64,000 bases of DNA, taken from Odobenus rosmarus divergens. Taxonomy: Eukaryota; Chordata; Mammalia; Carnivora; Odobenidae. Shown here piece by piece: positions 49,315 to 61,031 of the stretch. Within the stretch, counting starts at the first letter, position 1. Every line of letters starts with the position of its first letter. The stretch lies in contig NW_004451523.1 in NCBI RefSeq assembly GCF_000321225.1, positions 70,846-134,845 of the forward strand. The letters run 5' to 3'. Position numbers and translations under genes: made by a program. The notes under the pieces were generated by a model that was not told the origin of the DNA, did no database searches, and worked only from the letters and a program-made list of their open reading frames with translations.

Positions 49315-49376
49315 ATTAAATATTGGCAAATACAGTTAGACAGACATCGGTTAAAAATGTCAAAAGTTGCTGATAG
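49315..49376 (+). CDS. RGS7: RGS7 exon, first GGL helix (about residues 262-282)
   Basis: This 62-bp exon encodes IKYWQIQLDRHRLKMSKVAD plus the first two bases (AG) of a Ser codon completed in the next exon. The acceptor is taaactcttttcag and the donor is a strong gtaagt. It forms the long amphipathic N-terminal helix of the GGL domain, which in R7 proteins pairs with G-beta-5 as G-gamma does in conventional beta-gamma dimers. The length is not a multiple of three, so skipping it would break the frame. Confidence 0.97.
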
Positions 49377-50329
49377 GTAAGTATTTCAAGATACCCATAT
49401 AAATAAAAAAATTTCATGTGACAGTCAAATGCACTAAAAATGGAATCCTGTAAGAAATGTTATTTTGTTTTTCCATTTTGCACATAGAAAACTTCCAAAG
49501 AACTCTTCTGTTATAGTTTAAATGACAGAATGATCATTACTATCTTCAATCTGTAGAGATCCAATCCTATGCAACCAGTATCCGATATAGAGGACAATTC
49601 CGAGGAGTTGAATTTTTCACTCCTGCTGAGAGAAATGAAACTTTCAATTTATCAAGTTTCTTTTTGGCAACTTAGGGCCTCTCTGTAAATTCATCTTAAC
49701 ATTCACACTTTTCAGTTACTGCATGACTTCAGAATTTGAATTAAACACAGATTTTAGATATTTTCATTTCTTCATTTAAATCTGTTATTAATGGCACGCG
49801 TGTTCTTTACTTTGGAGCATTGTCAAATCCTACCTCTCCAACTTCTTTCCTCTCCTCTCCATCTTTTTCTTTTCTTTCTTTTTTTGGATACAGATTTTTT
49901 AAGAAATGTTAGTGCTTTGCCCTTTACCTAACTCCTGTAAATACTTTTGACAAAAGTTCCCTTTTAACCCGTTCTCCAAGTTGGCTAAAATCAATTCAGC
50001 TGTGGGTGGACTGGTTGACTAAAGTTTGGAACTGACTCTTAGCACTGCTTTTTACACACTGATGCCTTCCATTTTGCTTCATTTGAATGGAGGGGTGTTG
50101 CCTCACTTGGATTAGGCATGAGTAGACATGGACTCCTTAGCCACATTTACCTTCCAAGATGCACCAGTTGATGCGTGTAAGTTACTGAAACGTAAAAACT
50201 GCCATTAGATTTTACTCTATAAGCAAGCAATTCCTTGGCCAGACTTTTTTATATTGTATTCCTTATTTTGGGCTGGATATAACCTCAGCCAGAAAAACTA
50301 AGGAAGATGAAAATGTTTTTTCTCTCTAG
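49377..50329 (+). other. RGS7: RGS7 intron, 0.95 kb, nothing else recognised
   Basis: gtaagt donor to tctctctag acceptor; contains a T/C-rich run near 49860-49885. Confidence 0.85.
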
Positions 50330-50440
50330 TCTGTTAAGTTACACGGAACAATATTTAGAATATGACCCATTTCTTGTGCCACCTGACCCTTCTAATCCAT
50401 GGCTGTCTGATGATACTACTTTCTGGGAACTCGAAGCAAG
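50330..50440 (+). CDS. RGS7: RGS7 exon, rest of GGL domain (about residues 282-319)
   Basis: This 111-bp exon begins with the last base of the split Ser codon and ends with AG of another Ser codon. It encodes [20 protein letters not shown] followed by [16 protein letters not shown]. The acceptor is ttttttctctctag and the donor is AG|gtatgt. It contains the NPW motif and the FWELE segment that close the G-gamma-like domain against G-beta-5. One residue differs from my memory of human RGS7 (Val instead of Leu at about 298, DPFLVPP). An ATG-initiated open frame upstream in the intron is incidental: the splice acceptor and codon phase define the exon. Confidence 0.97.
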
Positions 50441-51694
50441 GTATGTGACATTTTCTCTTCTCTTCAAGTTATTTCACTTATTTCAGGGTTTAGTTGAAAT
50501 AGGAAGAATTCTATAGCTGATAACTGTAAGGTCAGTTTTACTCTGTCTCTATTAGCTCATGATATAAAGTTCTCATTCAGGGTAATGGTTTTTGAACGTT
50601 AGATACTTGCATTTGTGTTCAGATTTGCATTTCCGGAGGACTGGCACAAAATTAGAGGGACAAGAGTTTCTGAACAGACTATTCAGAGTTAAGATCTTCA
50701 GTTCTTGAAACTTAGTGCATTGTTTTAGCTTCTTTGAAAATCCACAGGGCCACGTTCATTTTGCTGTATTCAAGCAAAATAAATGCTAAATCCATACTTA
50801 TTTAAGCCCAATACAAGTATGCCTTTATAAATTCAATTTTAAAACAAAATGAACTTACCATAAACACTCTAAGAGAATCTGACAAGAGAACTGACTTCTT
50901 AAGAAAACCAAGGCACAATTTAAGACTTCCTGGTTTCCTTCCTGAGAAGGGAAGACTTAGATCACTGATCTTGACAGTCATGAAAAGAGTAGCACCTCTT
51001 ACTCTACAGAGTAAGGATTTTGTACTTAGTGGCACTTCACTAAACTGTGTTTATGGACCTTTTCTTTCCTTTACCCCCATCCAGTGTTCTTAAATGTTTG
51101 ACAAGTGCAAACTCTTCATCCTTAAGTTCTAGATTTTATAGATGAGGAATTTGGGCCCCAGAATGTTGTGACTCAGCTAGGATTAGGTCACACATTTCAT
51201 CAACAGCAGACTCATAACCAGAATTGAGGCCTTTTGGTTCCCAATGCATTTTCCCCCAGTACAACATATCACCTCAAGACTGCATTGTATACTAGCTAAG
51301 AAATGAGCTTTGAGGTCAAAATGTCTAGACTATTGCCCCTTATTACCTCTCAGACATTGGCAAGTTATAACTCTCTTTGTTCCTTGATTTCTTCATCTAT
51401 ATAGTGAGAACATAAACAGTACCTGCTCATAAAGTTGCAGGAAAATATCTAAAAGAGAGAATCCATCTAGAGCACTAAGCACCTAATGCTCAATAAACAT
51501 TAGATACCGCTGTTAATGCCTAACATATACCTCAACTAATTTCATGCAAAACCATCAGTCACAGATATTTTTTTCTGAAAGATATGTTAAAGATGGGAAC
51601 TTCCCCAGTATATATGATTCTGAAGGAAATGTAATCGCAGAAGATAGAATTGGTAGTGAAAGGAATATATTTGGCTTTGTTTTATCTCCGAAAG
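50441..51694 (+). other. RGS7: RGS7 intron, 1.25 kb, with two MIR remnants
   Basis: 51110-51240 looks like minus-strand MIR (tagatgaggaatttgggccc, ctcagctaggattaggtcac). 51345-51525 looks like plus-strand MIR (tgatttcttcatctatatag, gcactaagcacctaatgctc). Confidence 0.7.
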
Positions 51695-51820
51695 CAAAGA
51701 ACCAAGCCAGCAGAGGGTAAAACGATGGGGTTTTGGCATGGATGAAGCACTGAAAGACCCAGTTGGGAGAGAACAGTTCCTTAAATTTCTAGAGTCAGAA
51801 TTCAGCTCAGAAAATTTAAG
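51695..51820 (+). CDS. RGS7: RGS7 exon, start of RGS domain (about residues 319-361)
   Basis: This 126-bp exon begins with C, completing the Ser codon, and ends with AG of an Arg codon. It encodes [20 protein letters not shown], then [20 protein letters not shown] and L. The RGS domain starts near [10 protein letters not shown]. The SSENLRFW motif, part of the surface that contacts the G-alpha switch regions, spans this junction. The donor is AG|gtaaga. The acceptor (ttttatctccgaaag) is weaker than its neighbours because purines sit just before the AG, but the frame and match leave no doubt about the border. Confidence 0.97.
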
Positions 51821-54484
51821 GTAAGACACATTGTTTGTATCTTATTCTATGTCAGAGAGACTTACTGTAATATGTCTGGTTATTTTGCACTAAATAGATC
51901 AGTTACTCTCTAACCAACATGATGATGATATGAACCCATTGAATTTCTGCCTCTTGATGGAGGGAAAAAAGCTAAAAAAAAGGCAAAGCCTGCCCAGCAT
52001 TATCAATCTCTTATAATGGTTTATTTTTACACTTTTTCTTGATCTTTTAAGTATATAAATTTGACTCATTTGAAATGGACTCTGTAAAGAAGCGTAATAC
52101 TTGGACTAATGTTTGGCAAATGAGGACTGGCCAATAATATTTATGCAGTTAAATTATCATTATTTATCAATATTAGTCTTCTTTGCATATTGCTTCCTAA
52201 GTAAGGTCTAGGAAAAGAGATTTGGGTGCCTATGAAAAATAACTTGAAACAAAACTATGGGGCAGCTCATTCACTTTGCGCATTTAAAAGCAGCCTCAGG
52301 GCAGTTGAGATCCACACCACACTGAGCTGTTAGTAGAAAAGGGGTGTGCATTCCACCCATCTGTTGTGAACATCATCCTTAACATATTTTTGAAATTTTT
52401 CTAACTTAAGAGGCACCTGGAAATTGAATTTTTAAATGTGAGACACTGCAATAGATTTTAGTGACTCTGTTTAAGATCACTGAAGTGAGTGATAACTTTC
52501 CACTACACAAAAATGTTTTTCCATGAACTCTTTCATTCATTATTCTTTTGAAACATGATACCCTAATTTACTTTCCCATGACTTATGCAGTCCTGTGAAA
52601 TTCATTTACAGAAAGGTCACAGCATTCATTTATTTTCATTGGAACAGTACATACAGCTCCAGGCATTGTCACATTCTTTTCAGATGATTTAACAGATACC
52701 AATACCAAACCATTCAGAAATAATGTAGAACTTTGACAGATGTCCTGTGGTTTAAGCAAGATAACCACAGACGGAACCTGGAGGAATGTTATTATATATG
52801 TGTACTTGTCATGAATTGTTGGGATGTAGCTTCCTATTCTTTCAAGTTTATGGGAACCCTTTTTGACAGGGTTATTACAAGATCTACAGTTGCTAAGGAT
52901 TCTTTTTTACATTGAGGCCACATCATCAATTATTGAGTATAAGAATGCATTAAAAAATAGAGCAGAGATAAAGAATATTTTTTAGCCTTTTAGAGGATGG
53001 GGAGGTAGAATTTCCTCTAATTCTCTAAGTTTTTAAATAAGTGCTGACATCCTTGGTATCATGATGAAGAAATAAACAAGTAGTAAGCCCCACCAGGGTC
53101 ACCTAACCAAATAAAAATGATTCTAGTGGTGGATACAGAGAAGAAAAGAGATCACAACACAAAATGGTGGTTATTTAGATCAGAGAAGTATAGACGGATA
53201 GTTAACCCAGAGCTGGAGGTCAGCAAAGGCATCACAGGGAAAATGGCTTTAGGCTATGACCTGGATGTCAAGAGATAACCAGGCCGAAATTCCACCTCCC
53301 CATCCACTAAAAGGAAGAGGGAAGAAGCTTTGGGCAAAGGAAAGAGTATGTGCAAACTCTGTTTCAAGGATGAATTGAATGACTGCTGATTCCTTGGTTC
53401 AAGCCTGAACCATATCTTAACTCAATAATTCTATGCCATGCTAATTTTCGAGCTAAGTCATTTCGTATAAGAAATATGACATATTTTATATGTACATTAT
53501 ATTATAATTATATCCACTACTGCTGTAAGTATGCCATGCTATATTTTGTGTTTACTGTTTCTGATTATCACACACCTAATCATAACAACAAAAATGAAAT
53601 GTAAACATTCTTGCCCCATTTTCAGATAAGCAAAATATGTCTGGGGGAAGGTAGTCATCTTGTCCAAGTCACATTGGCTAGTAATTCGCTCATGGCTTTC
53701 TATAAACCGATACAGGCTACATTCCATTGCTCCCCAAATCTGTGCCCCATTTCTTCTGCTTAGGTATCTGGTGTAATAGATTAAGATTCTGACTGTAACA
53801 GAACAGTCCAGTTCACTGGCAGGGCTAATTGAGCTTAAATAAGTCTCAGTGCATCTTATCAAGCAGCAGCCTTTAAGCACCTGCTCTTTACACACTGAGA
53901 CACTCATATGAGCATTTTCTTCAAGTATTAAGACAGAAGAAAAAGTCAAGAAATACTGCTTATTGATGACTACTTCTTCCTCAGATATAACCTCTGCTAT
54001 CCACTGGTGTGTTTTTGCTCATTCCTTTTTCAGGTAAACCACGTAGCATACAAAAAGTACTAAGTAAACATAGTAACATGAGTTTTGTTGTTGAGTGTCT
54101 AAAAATATGTCAGACACTCAAAAGTGCCTTTTACATTATTTATCTTATTTAATCTAATGGAAACCAATTGAGATAGACATTATCATCCCATTTTACTGAT
54201 GAAAAACTTAAGACTCAAAGACATTAAAACACTTCTTCGTATTCCACCTACCATATATTAAGGGGGATGGGATTTTACCAGAATCCTTTCCATTCTACTA
54301 ACTTATTATAGCACCTACAGTAAAGTCAAGAATAAGAAAGGTGATGATGTTCTTAGGGAGATATTTGAGGGAGTGATCAAATGCCATCTGAGTGGTCAGG
54401 TGAAGCATGTCATCTTCTGCGAATTATCCAGGGGCAAACCCTAGCTATGAAACTCATCCTACTTATGACACTCATAGTGGGCAA

Positions 54485-54650
54485 CCTTAAAGAAGTGACT
54501 TAATCTCCATATCTTCAGTTGCCTTTTCTTGAAAATGGGGAAAATAATAGCACATACTCTAGAATTGTAGGGACTGCATGAGTTAATAGAGCTAAACCAT
54601 TTAGAACAGTGCCTGCACTTATATATTAGGGTAGATGTTATTAGAGGTAT
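54485..54650 (+). repeat. MIR SINE remnant
   Basis: aaagaagtgacttaatctcc, cttgaaaatggggaaaataa and agaacagtgcctgcacttat are in MIR order. Confidence 0.7.
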
Positions 54651-55025
54651 TAATAACTAATACCTCCTCAACCCTTTATTAATTTGTCTGTACTTTCAAG
54701 TTCATTAAGATATCACTGCATCTATAACAGCTTTCCTAGAACTCCCTTTTCCAGCCCAGTGCTTGCCCAGCAGAAGGCTCTTTCTTGCTCTGCACTCCCA
54801 CAATGTGTCATTTGTGCTATTCCTCAAGAGCCCCTCCTGGGCTTCCTAATATTAGGCAGCCATTTGAATGGTGTATCTTTTTCTCTAGTAGTTCTTTGAG
54901 GACAGAAAAATTCTTTTGATTAAGGTGTTAAAAGCATGCTGGAATGAACTTGAATGAGCATTGATTACAACATTTATGCTCCCTCAGATGGCACATGGCA
55001 TTCCTATTAAATTGCACAGTGTCCA

Positions 55026-55223
55026 GGGGTGCCTGGGTGGCTCAGTCATTAAGCGTCTGCCTTCGGCTCAGGTCCTCATCCCAGGGTCCTGGGATCGAGC
55101 CCCACGTCGGGCTCCCTGCTCACAGGGAAGCCTGCTTCTCCCCCTCCCACTCCCCCTGCTTGTGTTCCCTCTCTCACTGTCTCTCTCTGTCAAACAAATA
55201 AATAAAATCTTTTTAAGAAACAG
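55026..55223 (+). mobile_element. CAN-SINE with perfect target-site duplication
   Basis: ggggtgcctgggtggctcag head, gggctccctgctcacaggga, CT-rich tract and a caaacaaataaataaaatct tail. The exact 16-bp duplication aattgcacagtgtcca lies at 55010-55025 and 55224-55239. It lies in an RGS7 intron in the gene's sense orientation. Confidence 0.97.
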
Positions 55224-55325
55224 AATTGCACAGTGTCCAAATCTCTTGTTTTTGGAGGAAATGGTCTTGAGCCTTCCCTTCTGAAAGCAGTAATGGTAGT
55301 TTCATCTGTAAGGCATTGTCTAAAT

Positions 55326-55379
55326 CTACTGTTACATATATGTAGTAAACAACAGTAAACCTACTGTTACATATATGTA
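55326..55379. repeat. 19-bp direct repeat, two exact copies
   Basis: ctactgttacatatatgta occurs at 55326-55344 and 55361-55379. Each copy contains the palindrome tacatatatgta. Confidence 0.9.
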
Positions 55380-56545
55380 CAGGAAAATGATCTCTAGAAA
55401 CTGGAAACTCACTAGATTGAGTAGTATTTCCTATTCTAACTCTAGTTCAACTGTTTTATTGCTTATTTCTGACCTTTCATTAATGCCCAAGTTAAAACTT
55501 AGTAATTTTGAAGGTTCTGTTTGTCATATACCTCTTAAGACTCTATAGCCTATAGTGACCTTCGTCTTTGTGGCCATTTGCCCATTTCATGCATGACTAC
55601 ATCTGCCGTTAGAGCGATAATGGTCCATGTTGAGGATAACATAGACCTAGTAGTTCCTTTTTCATGTATTTTTTCATTTTAACAAATTATAATGATATAC
55701 ATATTCATCTTTTCAACATTATTTCTAGTTCTAACCAAAACATATAACATAGAGCAAAATTTAAAGAAATGACCTTGCTATTTGCTCTTACCAACCAAAA
55801 TAGGTTCTGGTGTTCTTTCCTTACAGTATAAATATTCTATGTAGAAGTATATAAAAAATATTTATATTTTTAGAAGTAAGTATGTATTTGTTTTTTCAGA
55901 GCTTCTGAATTGCTATAATGCCTCTGCAAATTTAAACCTTTAAAACAATGGCATGTGAAAGCTTGTTGCTTCTGTCATTCCATAACTCTCTGAATTGAAT
56001 AGACTAAAATTAGTTACTTGCCCTGATTTCTCCATCTAGGGCCTTTTCTGATCTTGTGTCCAGTCCTCTTTTAATTCCAGTAAAGCTTCACTGTAATTCC
56101 CTTGCCAGGTAGAGCAGAAAATCCTCTCCGTTCCAACCCTCATTGCTCAAATGGACAAAAGATCCAAAGAATACAGTATAATGCCCTGCTTTATCCCCCA
56201 AGCAGATGCTCTATGTCACTCACTGTAATTCCTTTCAAACTCCTCTTCCTTTCTAAAAATGCTATTTTGCTCTACTAAAAATTAAAGTGTAAAGAATCGG
56301 GGCTCTGGGAGATCTGCTTTCAACAACAAACACTTAAAAGAGATTGTTTTCCAGTATTTCCTTTTGAAAACTTTGTTATCTTTGAATACAACTAATGGGA
56401 AAAAAAAGGCCATATATTGGAAGCCCTCAGAAAAAGAGGAGCTTCATTATTATGCATTATCGTGAATGGTATGGTCAGTCAATATTATAAGAATTCACAG
56501 ATTATGAGGTATCACAGTTACTGCTTGGTGTCTCATTTTGCATAG

Positions 56546-56732
56546 ATTCTGGCTAGCAGTGGAGGACCTGAAGAAAAGGCCTATTAGAGAAGTCCCCTCC
56601 CGAGTTCAGGAAATATGGCAAGAATTTCTGGCTCCAGGAGCCCCCAGTGCCATTAACTTGGATTCTAAGAGCTATGACAAAACCACACAGAATGTGAAGG
56701 AGCCTGGACGATACACATTCGAAGATGCTCAG
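56546..56732 (+). CDS. RGS7: RGS7 exon, core of RGS domain (about residues 361-423)
   Basis: This is the largest exon here at 187 bp. It begins with the last base of the split Arg codon and then encodes 62 residues from [12 protein letters not shown] through [12 protein letters not shown] to GRYTFEDAQ, ending in phase 0. It carries the central helices of the RGS nine-helix bundle, including the conserved Asn in SAINLD that contacts G-alpha. The acceptor is attttgcatag and the donor CAG|gttggt. A second GT (gtatgt) lies four bases further on; see findings. Arg replaces the remembered human Lys at about residue 375 (RPIREV). The open frame runs 72 bases into the intron, which is incidental. Confidence 0.97.
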
Positions 56733-59471
56733 GTTGGTATGTGGGTGGGCCTCACAGTATGGGAGCTCACAAATGTGTTCCCGGGAAGTTGGCATTTGAG
56801 ATAGTTTTGCTTTATTTTCCTTTAATTGGCAGCCAGGCTTAATATTTTCAATTTAGGTAACCGTATGTAAAATAACTCCAACTGACTTAAAAGAAAACAG
56901 AGACATTAAAATGAACAGTTTCTAGAATCTGGGAATGTCTTATAAATTTGAAAGTTTTATGTGAAAATTTCTTGAAGGGGAATAGTTGAAATATTGAACA
57001 CTTTTACTTCATTTTCTACTTTGTCACCCAGTATATGAGAAAACACTTATCTAATGATGAACCCACCTCAGTAGCACATATTTGAAATCTTAAGGTGTCT
57101 TCCAACGTGGAGATTCTAAGATTCTGACACTCCTAAATTATTCGTTATTGTGACTAGTCAGAACTAAACTGAAGTAGCTTAAAGTTACATCACACTCAAG
57201 CCAGTTCTTTGATGATACAATGAAATAATAGATTTAGGCATGTATGAATTTTCCAACTTAACTTTTTAATCTGTGAAGAGGAAAAAAAAATTTATATTAA
57301 GATATTAATTTCCTAAGACAAATTTATGTTAAGATATTAATTTTCTTAGTGATTTTTTTTTCAAACTGGACATAATTGCCTCCTTAGACACAATCTGAAT
57401 TTCTACTTTCTCTTAAAAAAATTGTGCTCAAGAAGAAAAATTAACTTGAAATGAGAGGATATTGTTCTGCTGATGTGCTGAAATTGGCTTTTAAGTCGGA
57501 ACACGCATACTTCTTAATTTTTCAGACCTCTTCTAGAGAAGAATATTAGTTCTAGAAAGTATCTTGTTTTTCAGATAACCACATTACTAAATAAAATATA
57601 GAAGATGAAGACTAAGACACACACACGCCCTCCCGTATTAGCATTTTCAGTGTAAAGTACATTTCTCCTGGCTTTGGTTTAAAGAAACCAGCCATGGTAT
57701 AGAAAACGAACACAGGTTGAAACAGCTAACCAGATACCCATTCTCTCTGGCTCTGCCATGGTCTTCTATGTGGAAATAATTACAGGGACACATGAGAGTG
57801 AGCAGGATGGAAATTCTACTCACTTCTACTTCTCGCTGATTTATCTTTCTTTCAGTTCAAGATAAAATTTCAAGCATTTTTCTAGAGCCAACAATGTGTA
57901 AAATGTTTGGAATAACCTTCCTAAAATCTTAAAAGGAACATTTCTTTGTTATCTGTGGCATCAAAAATATTCTTGCTTAATAGGTCTTCAATAAAATGAA
58001 AAGGCATACTTTTCTATAGAAAATAACACCACCTGACCCTGGGCTTCTTTTTCATTTAAGTTCAGATATTTAACTCCAGTTTTTGCTGGGGTTTTAACCT
58101 CATCTTCAAAAATATAGTAACAGAAATTCCTAGTATTATTTAAGACACATGTGGACATAATAAAGGGTATAATAATGGTTCCCAACCTCACTGAGGTTTT
58201 GTGAGGATTAAATTAATACAGGCAAGCACTGGATGTATATTCAAGTAGATGGCATATATTCAAGTAGATCTGAGCACTTACTATGCATACCCCCCTTCTT
58301 TGCTAAACATATATCATCCCTTTAATTCTCACAACAACCTTATTTTACAGATTAGAACACCAAGACTCAGAAAGGTGGATAAATCTGCCTAAACGTGTAT
58401 GTTCGTAGGTGGCAGGTCTTGAGCACAATAAGATCTGAATCCCAAAATGCTTGACTCCAAAGGAAGACATCACCCCACTTTTCCAACAGCATATTCTGAT
58501 AGGGTCCCTAATGTACCATACTCTTGGAGATGAGCCTTGGGTTAGATATTGAGCAAGAGTAACTCCAGTTATTGCAGGTGTGTTTGAGACCAGGGAAACA
58601 GCATCATTTCTTAAAATATATATTCTCCGCAAACAAAAAGAGATTGGGACATCGAGGATACTCTCTGCATCTAACTGGTATTTCATTAGATTAAAAGGAT
58701 GGAGTATTTATGCTCCATTGAGCTGCAGTGGGCCAGAGCAGAATCTCCCTAGATTGGGCCAGCTGTGAATTGTATGAATATTTTTTTTTCCTTGACTTCT
58801 TTGCTTACCAATATTCATTATTGAGATAGAATGCAGCAGACTGATTAGGATTAAACTATTAAATATTTACCTAATCTGTCACTAAAGGAGTTTTTTAAAA
58901 AAAAACATACAAATTGGGAGATTTAGCAATTAAATATCACAAAACTTATTTTTGGACTTGTGCTCTGGCCCAGAGTGGATATGGATGACAATTTTCCATA
59001 TAATTTGCACCGAAGAGATGATTCATCCGGGCAGTCTGCATCCTCCAAGTATATGTTGATGCCAAAGGTATCTAGGATGATTACTTGATCTTGACTTCAT
59101 ATCATTCACTTTTGGCCTGGAATAATTTTAAGAGATAGCAGATTTATATTCTCAAATGACCTATATAAATCAACCACTTGATTTGAAATCACTTCAGGAC
59201 ATTCCATTAACTGAATTCCATTTTTTTAAAGGACTGGATGTGATTTGCCTCCTCTGTAGCTCTCAAACCAGTTCAAATATTGACCCATGAATAAAATAAT
59301 AAATTTGAAGATTTAGATGTTCTGTAAACACCAAGTATTCTCATCAACCTTATATTATTAATTTTAGCTGCTTCCAGATTTGTTTTTGGGCCATATCCTA
59401 TATTCTTATCACAGTATTTTATTTTCCCTGAGAAATAATAAAGAAGCACTTCAACCATTATTTCTTTTTAG
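56733..59471 (+). other. RGS7: RGS7 intron, 2.7 kb, with short tandem duplications
   Basis: 57288-57317 and 57320-57349 are 30-bp copies with three mismatches. tatattcaagtagat occurs at 58236-58250 and 58255-58269. 58270-58470 is a minus-strand MIR remnant (ttaattctcacaacaacctt, ttttacagattagaacacca). Confidence 0.75.
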
Positions 59472-59561
59472 GAGCACATTTACAAATTGATGAAAAGTGA
59501 TTCATACCCACGTTTTATAAGATCCAGTGCCTATCAAGAGCTTCTACAGGCAAAGAAAAAG
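59472..59561 (+). CDS. RGS7: RGS7 exon, end of RGS domain (about residues 424-453)
   Basis: This 90-bp exon has phase 0 at both ends and encodes [20 protein letters not shown] then [10 protein letters not shown]. It completes the RGS bundle: the KSDSYPRF segment is a hallmark helix of the R7 family. The acceptor is atttctttttag and the donor AAG|gtattg. In known RGS7 isoforms the sequence after AKKK varies because different downstream exons are used; in this window the following exons give the SxxSMDRRTS form. Confidence 0.97.
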
Positions 59562-60977
59562 GTATTGGTTCTTTGTGACCTTTTTCGATCTGGTTCTCAG
59601 TTGTAATTATATGGAGTAGTTCCTTCTGCTGAGCCCAGGGTATTGGACAAATGGTAAGTGAACACACTCCAAGACCTTCCCCCAACCTTTGCATTTTATA
59701 AGGGCCATTTAAGATGTTTTTGTTTGGTGATTTCTTATTTTCTTTTTCGTTTTGTTTGTTTCTGCAGATGTTCATGCTTTACAACGTTTTTTAAGAAGCT
59801 GTTTTCGTGTTTCATGTTAGTCTTCTGTATGTCTAGCTTAAGGAAATAAAAATTACAATAGTGAAAAGGAAAAAACATCATTAAGTCAAAAACTTGAAGA
59901 GGGTTTTCTCTTTCCAGTAAGCTTAAGTGTGTTTTTGGCCACATACCCCATAACTAAATATAGACTCATATTTTTCAATGAGAGTTGTCAAAATGTAGTA
60001 ATATTCACTTCAGAATATTTTAATTTGATATTTATCCTGGATTACTTAGTATCCCTAGGATAAATTTTACATACCTAAGAAGGTAGCCAAACACATTTTG
60101 GAAGAGCTGCAATAGACCTTATTATTCAATTAATGTTTGTAATCAGTGTAAACAATAAAGCAGAGTATGGAAAATCTGAATATAAAAATCAACACTATTC
60201 ATTATTTTTTAATGTTAAAATAGTCCATAACTTCTTGAAATTTTGAGATTAAATTGTAATTTTGTGTGATTCATGACTGTCATCTAGGCTAATGGGAGTT
60301 TTCAAAGTCCATGGCCTCTGCAGATACCCTGTCTTTGCAGGAAGCAGATACCCTGTCTTTGCAGGTACCCTGTCTTTGCAGGTGCCCAGTGCAGCTGCAC
60401 TAGCCACATGGGGTGGTTTACATTTAAATTTAAATTAGTTACAAGTACATAAAATTCTAGCCAGAGTTCAAGTGCTCGATGGCCACAGCATAAGGCTTCT
60501 GAAATATTGGACAACATAGAATGAAGTTCCCATCTTTTCAGAAAGTCCTGTTGGACACAAGTGCTCTACAGAATTGATGTAATCAATAGAAATCTAGTCC
60601 TGACCGAAAATTATGAGGAAATTCAGAAAATATTCCACGAGATTTTCAAGTATGTAGGATTTACACATGTCAGCGTAAAACCTTCACATATCTACTTCAT
60701 TTTAGTGTCATTTTATTTTGCTTGAAACCATACCATTTTGTTTGCACAGGAAGAGTTTTGGTGTTAAAAAATAAAAGTACTAATAAAAACAGAGCCTGTG
60801 CCCTGTGTCTAGTGTCCTTCTTTGGCAGCTCTCCTACCCTCCTGGTCCCTTGATTTAGAACGTGGATTTGCTGTTGCATCATTTCATCGTCCTGCCTTTC
60901 TCCGCTCTGTTTTCTTTGCTTTCTTTTTATTTATGTTCCCTATTTCCCTTTGCCCCATCCCACCCCACTCATGTAAG
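59562..60977 (+). other. RGS7: RGS7 intron, 1.4 kb, with a minisatellite and a hAT-like remnant
   Basis: 60385-60560 (gcactagccacatggggtgg, tttaaatttaaattagttac, ttcaagtgctcgatggccac, agaaagtcctgttggacaca) resembles a non-autonomous hAT-type repeat common in mammals; the family name is uncertain. The minisatellite lies just before it. Confidence 0.6.
60321..60381. repeat. Three-copy minisatellite
   Basis: cagataccctgtctttgcag at 60321-60340 and 60345-60364 are identical. A third copy, gtaccctgtctttgcag, at 60365-60381 lacks the first bases. Confidence 0.93.
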
Positions 60978-61031
60978 TCGGAACACTCAATGGATCGCAG
61001 AACATCTTTTGAGAAATTTGCACAGAATGTG
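60978..61031 (+). CDS. RGS7: RGS7 exon, C-terminal extension cassette (about residues 454-471)
   Basis: This 54-bp exon has phase 0 at both ends and encodes SEHSMDRRTSFEKFAQNV. It is preceded by a long C/T tract ending catgtaag and followed by a strong gtaagt. It lies C-terminal to the RGS domain. RRTS is a basophilic-kinase-like site (inference from motif only). My memory of human RGS7 has SGNS where this sequence has SEHS. As a symmetrical cassette it could be included or skipped without changing the frame of the last exon. Confidence 0.94.

Larger units (their letters stand above)
51821..56545 (+). other. RGS7: RGS7 intron, 4.7 kb
   Basis: Holds the SINE at 55026, MIR-like pieces near 53610-53710 and 54120-54240 (minus) and 54485-54650 (plus), an ancient repeat near 53095-53380, and a direct repeat at 55326-55379. 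No additional exon was recognised. Confidence 0.7.

Noticed and set aside
50307..50516. ATG start within the RGS7 GGL exon frame at 50307 as an alternative first exon
   Set aside because: The frame upstream of 50330 is intron pyrimidine tract and splice acceptor. The exon phase fits the previous exon exactly, so no separate start is supported.
53539..53949. 136-codon open frame on the minus strand
   Set aside because: It lies within an RGS7 intron, overlaps a MIR-like remnant and has no recognisable product.
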